Positions 24,601-36,600 of a DNA stretch of 64,000 bases are shown here, one piece after another. Below the pieces are notes generated by a model, which worked only from the letters and a program-made list of their open reading frames with translations, searched no databases and was not told the DNA's origin. The translations under genes and the position numbers were made by a program. Position 1 is the first letter of the stretch; each line of letters opens with the position of its first letter. Origin of the DNA: Muscardinus avellanarius (taxonomy: Eukaryota; Chordata; Mammalia; Rodentia; Gliridae); contig OY726559.1 of assembly GCA_963383645.1 (NCBI GenBank), positions 113,237,296 to 113,301,295 of the forward strand, given 5' to 3'.

Positions 24601-27600
24601 TGCCCTTGCCCAGCTCCCTGGACTCAGAGCTGACCTCACTTTGCCAGTCGGTCCTGGAGGACTTCAATCTTTGTCTCTTCTACCTGCCCTCCTCGCCCAA
24701 CCTCAGCCTGGCCAGTGAGGAGGAGGAGGAGTATGAGAGCGGATACGCTTTTCTCCCGGACCTGCTCCTTTTTCAGATGGTCATCATCTGCCTTATGGGT
24801 GTGCACAGCCTGAAGAGAGCAGGTATCCTCCCCGGCCCCTCTTCCCCTCCCGACTGGGATCCAAACTGCCCTGTTTTGCAGCTCCTTATTTGTAAACTTC
24901 CTTCCATGAGCAGCCCCTGCCGGGCTGCGGGAGCTAAGGGCCAAGGAGGCCCACCCTGTGGGACCTCCTGTGAAGGAGCAGGGGCTGCGGTGGCCCACCA
25001 TGGCCCTGTGCCCTTGGCCTAGGACATGGGCCAGGTGACAGCCAGCATGCTCAGCTAATGAGCCAGAGTTCACAGCTGCCATGGGGGCACTCGGCCACTT
25101 CTGGAAATCTTTCTGATAGAGGTCCTCCGAGAGCAAGGCCGGAAGGAAGGGGGAGGGGAGGGGCATGGCTGGTGGGAGGACTCTTGGGCTAACGGGAGGA
25201 GCCTGGAAGCCAGAGTAGTGTGCCTGGGTGAGAGGATTCGCTTGCGAGGGGAGGGCAGGCTGAGCTGGTGCCTCGCAGGTGGCGAGAGGGCAGTGGTCTC
25301 GACCTTGGGAGAAGCTTTGAGGGGTGGTGCAGATGTGGGGGTGGACTTGGCAGGACCTACTCCTCATTAGGCCTGGGCCCTCCTCCCTCTCTTCTGGCCC
25401 AGGATCCAGGCAGTACAGCGCAGCCATCGCCTTCACCCTGGCCCTCTTCTCCCACCTCGTCAACCACGTCAACATAAGGCTGCAGGCTGAACTGGAAGAG
25501 AGCGAGAACCCTGTCCCTGCCTTCCCGAGCGACGGCACAGGTGGGGAGCGGGACGGGGAGACCATGACAGTGGGGAGCAAGAGAGGGATGGAACCCCGCC
25601 CTCGGGAGCCTGAGGGAGGAGGAGCCCCAGCGCAAGGCCAGCCCGGCAGCTGAGACAGGAGACCCTTTTTCCACAAAGAAATGAAATTGAACTGGGGTGT
25701 AGCTCAGGTAGAATGCCTCTGGGTTCAGTTCTAGTACCACCATAAAGGGGGGCTGGGGTGCAGTTCAGTGTAGAGTGCTCCTGGGCTCAGTCCACAGTCC
25801 TGCTCAAAATGTGGAGGTAGAGGCGTGCGGGAGAGCTCAGGCTCCAGGCGTCCTGAGGCTGTGCCTGATCTTCCTTGTCCACAGACGAGCTGGAGTCCAA
25901 GGAGCCACTGGAGAAGGAGGAGCCGGACCCTGAGCCTCCTCCTGCAGCACCCCACGCCATGGAGGGCAGAAAGAACCGGAAGGTCTCCCGCCTGTCCTGC
26001 CTCCGCCGCCGCCGGCCGCCCAGAGCCGGCGATGACAGTGACCTGAGCGAGGGCTTCGAGTCCGACTCCAGCCGGGGCTCAGCCCAGGCCAGCGAAGGCT
26101 CTGACAGTGGTTCAGACAAGAGTCTGGAAGGCGGGGGCACGGCCTTCGATGCCGAGACAGACTCAGAGATGAACAGCCAAGAGTCCCGGTCAGACCTGGA
26201 AGACATGGAGGACGAGGACGGGGCACGGTCCCCTCCTCTTGAGCCCCCTCGGGCCAGATCGGAGGCTGTCGAGGCCCTCAACGGGCCCCTAGGCCCCAGC
26301 GAGGCCAGCATTGCCAGAAATCTGCAGGCCATGTCCACCCAGATGTTCCAGACCAAGCGCTGCTTCCGCCTGGCCCCCACCTTCAGCAACCTGCTTCTCC
26401 AGCCCCCCGCTGAGTCTCACGCCTTGGCCAGTCGCAGGCCCTGTGCCAACGGTGATGTGGACAAGCCCTCCGAGCCAGGTGTGTGGCCTCGCTTGCCCTG
26501 CTCTTCCCACGCCTCCCGCCACTGGCCTTCACCCTGGAGGGGCCGCTTCCCAGCCCAGGAAGCGCGCTCATCCTGCCGCCCAGTCCTCCTGCTGGGGCAG
26601 ATCCCTGCAGTGTACTCAAGAGCCTCCCCTGCTCACTTTCATTTCTGGGCTCCAATGATCCTCCCGGTGTCACTCCTCTCCCATGCCGCTGACTGTGCCT
26701 TGGGCTCCTCACCCACAGAGTTGCAGCTAGAGCTTCCTCCGCTGGTGCCCTCGGTGGCTCTGGGCTCCCCAAAGCTGGGAAACCTCTTGCCATCTGTGCA
26801 GCATGGGTGGCTTTGAATGGGACTTCTCTCCTGAGGAGCCCCTGCAGCAGCACAGCCAGGACCTGCTGCACCTGCACCAGCCTGGGCACCGTGTTCTCCA
26901 TGGTTTGGGGGGGGGGGGTATTGAGTTTGGGTCCCAGGGGCAGTCTGTCTCTGAACTACACCCTGGCCCTGTTTTTTATTCTTTATTTTGAGGCAGGGCC
27001 TCACTTAGTCGAGAAGGGCCGCGAACCTGTGATCCTCTTGTCTCAGCCTCCCAAGTATTGGGATTACAAGCGTGCGCCACCACACCCAGCTTTTATTCTT
27101 TTTATTTTGAAACAGGGTCTCACTGAGTTGCAAAGGTCCTCACTAAGTAGCTGAGGCTGGCTGTGAACCACAATCCTCCTGTCTTGGCCTCCTGAATGCT
27201 GGGATTACAAGCGTGTGCCGCCACACCTGGTATTCTGAGTGTTTTTTTATTTTGAACTGTCAGGTGTTTTTATTTTCAATTGTCAGAACAGTCCTGTGGT
27301 GGAGGAGTTGTGCTTTTTTTTTTCTTCTTTTTTTGGTGCTGGGGATTGGACCAAGGGTCTTGTGCTCTCCCACTGAGCTAAACTTCCAGCCCTGGGTGCT
27401 GCCTTTTACCTCCAGACTTTTGAGCATGGTCTCCCTCCCTCTGCAGCATACTTCCCTTCTCCCTGCCCCACCCATCCTGCCAGTTGGTTGATTCTTGCTT
27501 GCCCTCTCCCTCAAGATTTTAACTTAGATACCTGTGATCCTCCTGTCTCAGCCTCCCAACTACCGGGAATACAAGCATGGGCCATCATGCCCATCTAGAA

Positions 27601-30600
27601 AATTTTGAATAAATGAAATGTGGAAATTGGCCAGGTGTGGGGCCATCAGCTTGAGGCCAGGCTCAGCAGCATACTGAGACTCTTTCAAACTTTAAGATAA
27701 AATAAGGCTGGGGGTGTTGCTCAGAGGTAAAATACCACTGGGTTCAATCTCTGGTACCCCCCCACACACACACCCCCAGGAAATGTGGAAGCTGTTGCTT
27801 AAGAGAAACCTGCACTGTGTTCTTACTTATAAAATAGAATATGGGTATAGTGGTGCACGCCTGTAATTCCAGTGTTTGGGAGGCTGAGACAGGTGGATCA
27901 CAGGTTAAAGGTCAGCCCCAGCAAGTAGTGAGACTCTCATCAACCAGTGAGATCCTGTTTCTTATTAAAAGTAAGATAGGGCTGGAGTTTATCTTGGAAG
28001 TAGGATGCCCCTGGGTTCAATCCCCAGTACTATTAAAAAAAAACAAAACAGCAAAATAGAAGACATAGAGCCAAGTGCAGGCGCTTGTCTGTAACCCCAG
28101 TACTTGAGAGGCGAAGAGGAGGACCACAGATTTGAGGTCAGGCTTAGCAACTTAGTGAGACCCTGTTTCAAAATTTAAAAAGGAGCTGGGTGTGGTGGCG
28201 CACACTTATCCCAGTACTTGAGAAGCTGGGACAGGAGGGTTGCAGGTTCGAAGCCAGCCTCAGCGGTTTAGTGAGGTTCTCAGCAACTTAGTGAGACCCT
28301 GTTTCCAAATAAAACATTAAAAAAAATTAGGTCTGGGAGTATAGCCCAGAGACAGAAGGCACCTGGGCTTCATCCCCAGTACCACAAAAACAAAACAAAG
28401 CAAAAAAGGACATGGGGTATACTCAGAGGTAGAATGTCCCTGGTACACAAAAAAATTTCCAGTCATACACATGCACACACATGAAGAGGTGGCGGTGTGG
28501 AGTCGTTTTCACCTGTGCCCCTTGATTTTCTCCTTTCCTTACAGCTCCTTGGGGCTGCTTACCTTTCAGCACAGAGTAGGCACTTCATAAATGTTAGTTG
28601 AGCTGGGTGTAGGGGCGCACACTTGTAATCTCAGTACTTGGGCTGAGACAGGAGGATCCAGGTTTGTGGACAGCCTCAGCTACTTAGTGAGGCCCTCTGC
28701 AACTCAGTGAGACCCAGTTTCAAAAAAAAGAATAAAAAATAGGGCTGGGGTGTAACTTGAGGTAGAATGCCCCTGGGTTCCATCCCCAGTACTGCAAAAA
28801 AAGAAAAAAGAAAAGAAAAATTAGCTTGAGTTTGAAAGAATCATATTAAACGGCACCAGGCTCTTGGTTTAAAAGCAGCTAATTAATGGGTCTGACAGTG
28901 AGTTCCCTGCCTCTTCCCCGTCAGTTCCTCAGAAGATTCGGGAGGGCTTGGGGCGTGCCCCCCCCCCCCAGCCCTGCGCTGCGGCCTTTTGCCAAGCACC
29001 TCAGTTCACCTCAGTTCTCCCCCCCCCCCCCCCAGCCTCTGAGGAGGGCTCTGAGTCGGAGGGGAGCGAGTCCAGTGGGCGCTCCTGTCGTAACGAGCGC
29101 AGCCTCCAGGAGAAGCTGCAGGTGCTGACGGCTGAGGGCCTGCTTCCCGCTGTGAAAGTCTTCCTGGACTGGCTGCGGACCAACCCTGACCTCATCATCG
29201 TGTGTGCGCAGGTGCTGGCCGGCCTCGGGTCCCAGGTTGCGGGGTGGGGGAGTAGGCAAGTCCCTTGCACTCTCAGAGCCTGTGGCCAGGAAGCTGCGAG
29301 AGCGGCCTGCTTTGCTTCATGAGGGATGTTGATGGAAGTTGGTGTTTGAGGCCCGAACTTGGTAACTACTGGAAAATCTGACAGGGGCCACCGAGTGGAG
29401 GAGAGCTTGGGGTGGGGGCGGGTGCAGGTGGGCGCAGAGCGGAGCCGCTGGGGGCTGCCTTCTCCTTGGGTTCAGAGACCCCTGAGCCCTTGTGCTCTGA
29501 GGCTTGTGTTCAGTGAGTTTCTCCCAGGAGCCCACCTGCCCTGCTGTAAAAGATTCCCTCTCTTGGCCCATCCCTTCCCTGGATGAGAGTTTGGGCCAGG
29601 GCCAGGCACACCCTGGGTGTGTACTGAGGACAGCTACTCAGTCGCTCGTCATCCAGGAGGGTGGGGAAGGAAATACTGGGTCACGTCCCTGGGGAGCTGT
29701 CCTGGAATGGACACAGGGAGGCCAACAAAGGCTTTGTCTAGACACAGAGAAGCCACCTCCTCCGGGGCCCGCTTTTCCTACAGCCTGGCTCCAGGGAGTC
29801 CTTCCTGCGGCTCCCTGCCTTCTCTTCTGAGGAAGTGCTCAGCTGCTGAAGAATTTCAGGGCAGCCCGTGGTCCCTTCCACCCTCCCTTTCTGCAGTCCT
29901 CGAGTCCATGGCCTCCTGCTCCTTTCCTATGAAACCTCTCCAGGCCCGGAGCACAGCCCAGATCCCCCTAGGCCGGTGGGGTAGCTGCGGCCCTCACACC
30001 GGCTGAAGCCTCCCTTCCGCTCCGCTCCCCTCCCCAGAGCTCTCAGAGTCTGTGGAACCGCCTGTCAGTGCTGCTGAACCTGCTGCCAGCTGCCAGCGAG
30101 CTGCAGGAGTCAGGTGAGTGGTCCTGGGCACCCCTCCCTCTCTTCTCCCTCTTACCCAGCCCGAGCCCCGGGCAGGGAAGTTCTGGGGCTCACTGTCAGC
30201 CTCTGCCAGCACACAGCAGGCATTGTGTTACAGGGCTCTCGGGTTCCACCGACACGCCTGCTGGGGCAGGTAGCCCCGGGCGGGCTGCCTCTGCCAGGGG
30301 TGCTCCCTGGGGGCGAGGGGAGCCAGGCTCCACTGCGGCCTGGGCATTGAGAAGTGACTCATGCCTCCTGCCGCCTTCTAGCTGGACCCCTGCCCTTTTC
30401 TCCTGCCAGCCACCCACAAGGCTGATGGCATTTGCGTCCCAGTGTCCCCGCCCCTGTCAGAGCCTCCCTGGGCCACGCGGCCCTTATTCTTCCACCCCTA
30501 GCCTTGTTCTCCGACCTCCAACCTCCGTCTTCAGTGTCCTCGACTCAGCCTGACTGGTCCCTGCGTGCTCAGCCCTCTCCTCCCTGGGCTCCCTCCACCT

Positions 30601-33600
30601 CTGTCCTGTGCTGTGTGCCCCCGCCTGGGCGCTCCCAAGGAAGTGGCTGATGTGTCTCTCCCTGCCCAGGCCTGGCCTTGTGTCCCGAGGTCCAGGGTCT
30701 TCTGGAAGGTTGTGAGCTGCCCGACCTCCCCGCTAGCCTCCTGCTCCCGGAGGACATGGCGCTTCGCAGCCTGCCCCCTCTCCGGGCCGCACACAGACGC
30801 TTTAACTTTGATGCGGATCGGCCCCTGCTCAGCACGCTAGAGGAGGTGAGGAGCTCTTCTCAGGTCTCGCGCAGGAGCGTCCTCAGGCTGCCGGGCCTTG
30901 AGGACCTTCCAAAGGGCCACCTTTGGGACCCTCCACCCACTCCTCGCCAAGTTCTGTAGAGGGCAAAGCAAGTTAATTTCTGGGCTTGGGGTTTTTTTTT
31001 GTTTTTTGGGGTTTTTTGTACTGGGGTTTGAAACAGTCTTGCTAGGTTGGTGAGAGTCTCACTACTTGCTGAGGGTGTCCTTGAACCTAGGATCCTCTTG
31101 TCTCGGCCTCCCAAGTACTAGGATTACAGGCATGTGCCACCAAGCTCCTCTGGCTTGGAAATCTTTATCAGCCTCCAGGCCTGCTCCTGAACTGAAGGTC
31201 AGATGACAGATTCGAGGCTGCAGGGGCCTGCTGCAGTCCGCCACCACACGGGCTTCTGGGGGCAGCAGAGGGAGGCCGAGCAGACAGGTGCTCCTGCTTT
31301 CCCTGGCTGCCTCCTTTCCAGGAGTGTTGACTAAACTGTTTTATATTGTAGAGTTCCATCGGGCTTTTATTTGAAGGGGAAGAAGGGTTTTACTGGCAAA
31401 AAAGAGTTGAGGAAAGTCGATCTAGCTTAGTCCCCTCAGTCACAGGCGAGAAGCCGAGTCCCTGAGCGAGACGGCACTGGAGCCTCGTGCAGCCCTTTGC
31501 TGGCTCTCCCAGCCCTGCCTGGTTCTCCATCCACCCGGGCCCTGCTGCCTCTCCATCCACACAGGCCCTGCCTCCCTCTCCATCCACCCAGGCCCTGCTG
31601 CCTCTCCATCTACTCAGGCCCTGCCTGCCCCTCCATCCACCCGGGCCCTGCCTGCCTCTCCATCCACCCGGGCCCTGCCTGCCTCTTCATCCACACAGGG
31701 CCTGCCTGCATGCTTGACTCATTTCTGGGGTTAGAGCTCCGGCCTTGGCACTCCTCTCCTGCCGTACACCCCAAGCCTTTCCCAGCAGCCCCTGTTCCCA
31801 GGTGGCCTGGTTAGCAGGAAGGTGCTCCCCGCAGGCAGCGCCCTGAGGGCTCTGTGTCCCCGCAGTCTGTGGTGCGCATTTGCTGCATTCGCAGCTTTGG
31901 GCACTTCGTCGCCCGCCTGCAAGGCAGCATTCTGCAGTTCAACCCAGAGGTCGGCATCTTCGTCAGCATCGCCCAGTCTGAGCAGGAGAGCCTGCTGCAG
32001 CAGGCCCAGGCCCAGTTCCGCATGGTGAGTCTGGTGTGCGGGGAGACAGCGGGGGCTTGAGGGCTGTGTCTGTCGCCTTCTCTGAGTGAGCCAGCCACTG
32101 AACCTCACTAAGCCAGCTTCCTCTGTCAGCTAGGTGGGATTAAATGCGGTGGGACTTTGTGGGGTTTTGTGAAGATGGAGTGACAAGCTCCATCTTCATG
32201 GGCACAGTGGTGCACACCTGCCATCCCAGTGCTTGGGAAGCTGAGACAGGAGGATCTCAGGTTCCAGGCCAGCATGTGCTAATGTAGCAAGACCCTGTTT
32301 CAAAATAATAAAGACAGCCGGGCGTGGTGGCACAAGCTTGTAATCCCCGTGCTTGGAAGGCGGAAACAGGAGGATCGCACAGGTTCGAAGCCAGTCTTGC
32401 TGGCTTAAGAGACCCTGTTTCCACGTTTAAAAAATATTAAAAAAAAATAGGTCTGGGAGTATAGTCCAGAGATAGAAGGGTTTCCAGGAACCCTAGTACC
32501 ACCAAAATAATAATAATAATAATAGTAGTAGTAGTAGTAGTAGTAATAGTAATAATAAATAATAATAATAATAAAATACAGCCAGGCTTGGTGGCGCATG
32601 CTTGTAATCCACGTATTTGGGAGGCTGAGACAGGAGGATCACACAGGTTTGAAGCCATCCTCAGATACTTAGTGAGATCCTGTTTCCAAATAAAATAGGT
32701 CTGGGAGGATAGCCTGGAGGTAGAAAGCCCCTGGGTTCCACCCCCAGTACTACAAAAAAAAAACCACAAAATAATAAATACAATAAGGCTGGGGTGTGCC
32801 TTGTTAGTGGACGGTCCTGGGTCGTTCCCCAGCACCACCCAGACACAGAAAGACGCAGTGATGACATGGCTGGCCTGGGTGCCTTAGCCTGTGGTGTGCC
32901 TGGCCCAGCAAGGCCTAGGGCCTCCCAGGCACAACCCACAGGCCTGGCGGCAGGCAGAGCCTGTGCTGCCTCTTCTCTGTTGAGAGATTGTCCTGCACGT
33001 GCTTAGCAAGTGCTCCGTGGACACGCTGGTGCTCTGAGCGCAGGGTGCGGAGGCAAACACCACGATTTTCTCTCGTGGGCTGATGCTTGGGGCTCGCACA
33101 GCCTGGGCCTCTGTCTACCCGACGCCAAGCTGGCTGCCAGTGCCTGGCATGGGAGGCACAGCCACAGTCTCGGCTAGGCAAGTGTCCTCCCCCACTCTGC
33201 CCGCCCCAGCCCAGTCAGCAGCTCCTACCCTCTCAGAGCCCCAGTCCTGGGGGCAGGGAAGGGCCTGCTCCCCAGAAACTCCCTTCCTTGTGGTCTTATA
33301 AACAAGCACCTTTTATTAAGAACAAGCCTTTTGTGTGAGCCTTTTACTGCTGTCCCATAGGGGAAGAAGACAGGGAGGGGGATGTTAGAAAAATAATTAT
33401 GGGGAAGTTACACAGCTTCAAAAAATGTTAGCGTTCTACAGGCATTTCCCCTAGCCAGAAGCTCCTGGGCCGGCCGGGTGGGGAGCACCTGCAGCCTCCT
33501 CGCCCAGTGCGCTTCCTCCTGCTCCACCTGGCAACGGGCTGCTGCCCTGGGGCGCAGCCCTCAGCAAGCACTGTCCTTCTGGGCTCACTGAGCTGCAGAG

Positions 33601-36600
33601 GGCCTCACTAAGTAGCTGAGGCTGGCTGAGAACCATGATCCTTCAGTCTCAGCCTCCCGAATGCTGGGATTGATTCCAAGTGTGCGCCATCACGCCCGGC
33701 TTCGTTTTCTATTCTCTTTGAGCCAGGGTCTCCTATGTTTCCCAGGCTGGTCCTGGACTTGTAGTAATCTTCCTGCCTCAGCTTCTCGAGGAGCTGGGAT
33801 TACAGGTGTGTGCCACACGCCCGGCACAGACAGTTCTTTATTGTGCAGGCTCCGTAGGTTTTGGGGGTGGAGCTTGGTAACTGCAGTAATTACCCAAACT
33901 GCGAAGTTGGGATTGGCACAGTAGTCCTCACTAGACTTCATAACACCTGTTTGGAGTTTCCCTCTACCTGTCCGGTGCGGTCTTCTGGTCAAAACAAGGT
34001 GTTGGAAACTCCCCCCAACCCCCTGGCATGATACTGCTCAGCTCACCCAGGAGTCTCCAGTGACGGCCTGTGTCTCAGAGTAAGGGCCGGTCCTGGAGCC
34101 GGGCGTGGTGGCGCACTCTTGGGAGGCTGAGACAGGAGGATCGCACAGGTTCGCAGCCAGCCTCAGCTACTGAGTGAGGCTCTCAGCAACTTAGTGAGAC
34201 CCTGTTTCCAAATAAAGTATAAAATAGGTGCGGGAGTGTAGCCCGGAGATAGAAAGCCCCTGGGTTCCATCATTAGTACCATTTAAAAAAGGGCCCCGTA
34301 CTTCTCTGCTTTTAGAACGTGTTAAGGAATTTGGCTTTCACCCAGGAAAACCACCAAAGGACTAGGCAGGGCCATGATGGCGTCAGTGGTGTGAACAGTT
34401 GCTGTGGCCCTGGTGGAGGGAGGTTTTGAGTGAGGGGCCGACACGGAGGGGGTTGGGGCAGTTGGGACGGGAGAGGCGGTTGGGCCAGGGTTTCTGCAGT
34501 CGGGTTGTGCTAGGTAGGAGAGTCAGTGGGCAGCACTGGGCGCTGGGGACGTCTGGGCCGAGGAAAGAGTCAAAGCTCTGAGCTTGCCGGCTTGGGCAGA
34601 CGGACGGCAGGTCCCTTAGGAAGCGCAGGGACGCTAGAGGGAAAGAAGCCAATTGAGGGACGCCTGGGGCTGCCTGGCAGGGCGGGCAGGTGTCTGTGGG
34701 GCTGGAGCTCAGGCGGGCCAGGCCTGGGCTACGTCTGCAGAGCTGAAGGCAAGGGGGAGCCGGCTGAGAAGAGCAGAAGTCAGGCGCTGCGGCCCAGCAC
34801 AGGCTGTCCTGAGAGGCTGCTCCGTGTGACCTGTGGCCACGCTCATGGGGGTCTCCACTGCACCAGGAGAATGCTCCCTCTTCCAGCCCTCCCCTCCTGC
34901 AGCAGGAGGAGCATAGATGGTTTTCCAGGAGCCACTAAGGTCTCAGACCCCAGGAATGCCTCTGGAGGAGGGGACACACTTCCCCTCCACACAACTTCTA
35001 TTTCCTGCAGGCACAGGAGGAAGCTCGGCGGAACAGGCTGATGAGGGACATGGCCCAGCTCCGGCTTCAGGTAGGACATCAGGCCCGGGTACTCCTTCAG
35101 TTCTTGGTCTGTTTTTTGCTTAAACCCCACCTCGGTTGCAGACCCCTGTGCAGCCCCTGTGCCCCCAGCCTCTCACCTCCAGGCCTCCAGGTGGGCCTCC
35201 CGTCCCTCAGGCTCCCTTTCCCTCCCCCTTCCTGAGGTCTTGGGAGGAAGGTTCTCCCGCCCCTAGCTGTGGAGGAGCCTGCTGCATGCCCTGGGTCCCT
35301 TCTCTGCCCTCTCTCACCAGCTGGAGGTCTCTCAGCTGGAGGGCAGCCTGCAGCAGCCCAAGGCGCAGTCCGCTATGTCTCCCTACCTCGTCCCTGACAC
35401 ACAGGCCCTCTGCCACCACCTCCCCGTCATCCGTCAGCTGGCCTCGAGTGGCCGCTTCATTGTCATCATCCCTCGGACAGGTAGGCATGGGGCCTGGGGA
35501 CGCTGCGGCGGGTGGGGCTGAAAACCCTCATCTGGGGCCAGATCATACAGGGCCTGCTACCTCTCCACCTCCCCACCCGTCATGTCACCTGGAATGGGCA
35601 GAGGCCTGCTGAGCCTGCCTCCAGGGCGGTGGGAGGGACATCCAGCACCGGCCCGTCGCCAGGTGCATCCCGGGCAGGAGTTTGTGTGTTTAAAGGCTTT
35701 CCTGAGCCTCGCGGGCCTGGCCCCTGCGTGTGCTGGGGTGTGCAGGCTCCCCAGAGCCCACGCAGCGGCCGCAGCTTCTCCTCGTCCTGCACCAGTGATT
35801 GATGGCCTGGATTTGCTGAAGAAGGAGCATCCAGGGGCCCGGGATGGGATCCGCTACCTGGAGGCAGAGTTTAAAAAAGGAAACAGGTGAGTGCAAGCCT
35901 GGCTGGCTGCAGCCCTGCCACCCAGGCCGGCCTGCGGGCGGCACCCAGCTCCAGCTGCAGGCTCCTTGTAAGGGATTTTCTCCCTTAGGGTGTCCCAGTG
36001 TGGGCGCCTTCACTCAGCCGGCCCAGGGCCTCCCTGCCCTCCAGCCTTTGGGGCTGGAGGAAAAGTAGGCAGGGCGCACCAGGCCGGAGGGAGCCGCTCC
36101 TCCCCCTCCGCCTGAGTGGCAGGAAGCCGCATAAGGCCTGCTTGTTTGGACCTTGTCTCCAGAAGCCCTGACTTGAAAGCCTCTGCTCTTGCCCTCCCGC
36201 TCTCCCCCGGGAGGAACCGGAGCCGATGTTATCAGCAGAGCAAGCCGGGCCTGGTGGCCAGGAAGCCACTCCAGAGTGGCTGCACACACACAAGGGCCGG
36301 GGGAGAGGTCCTCCCGCCCTGGCCACAACACCTGCTTTGTGCAGGCCCCTCCCGGCCTGGCCCACTGCGCTCTCCTCTGCAGGTACATCCGCTGCCAGAA
36401 AGAGGTGGGGAAGAGCTTCGAGCGGCATAAGCTGAAGAGGCAGGACGCAGACGCCTGGTAAACCTCAGCCCTCGCCCAGGCCGTCAGGGGCCAGCCTCGC
36501 CCCACAGGCACCCCGGGGAGCAAGAGAGCAGGACAGTGCGCTCGGCGCCCTCCAGGGCCCGCGTCCAGGACCGCTGCCTCCGGGTGCCCTCCCACTGCCA

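Noticed and set aside
24636..25676. A 346-codon open frame on the minus strand
   Set aside because: It is antisense to SMG5 exons 10-11 and the intron between. It shows no family similarity, and its openness comes from the GC-rich sense coding sequence.
31522..31712. Regular short repeats that might suggest a CRISPR-like array
   Set aside because: The units are directly adjacent with no unique spacers, in a mammalian intron. It is a minisatellite.
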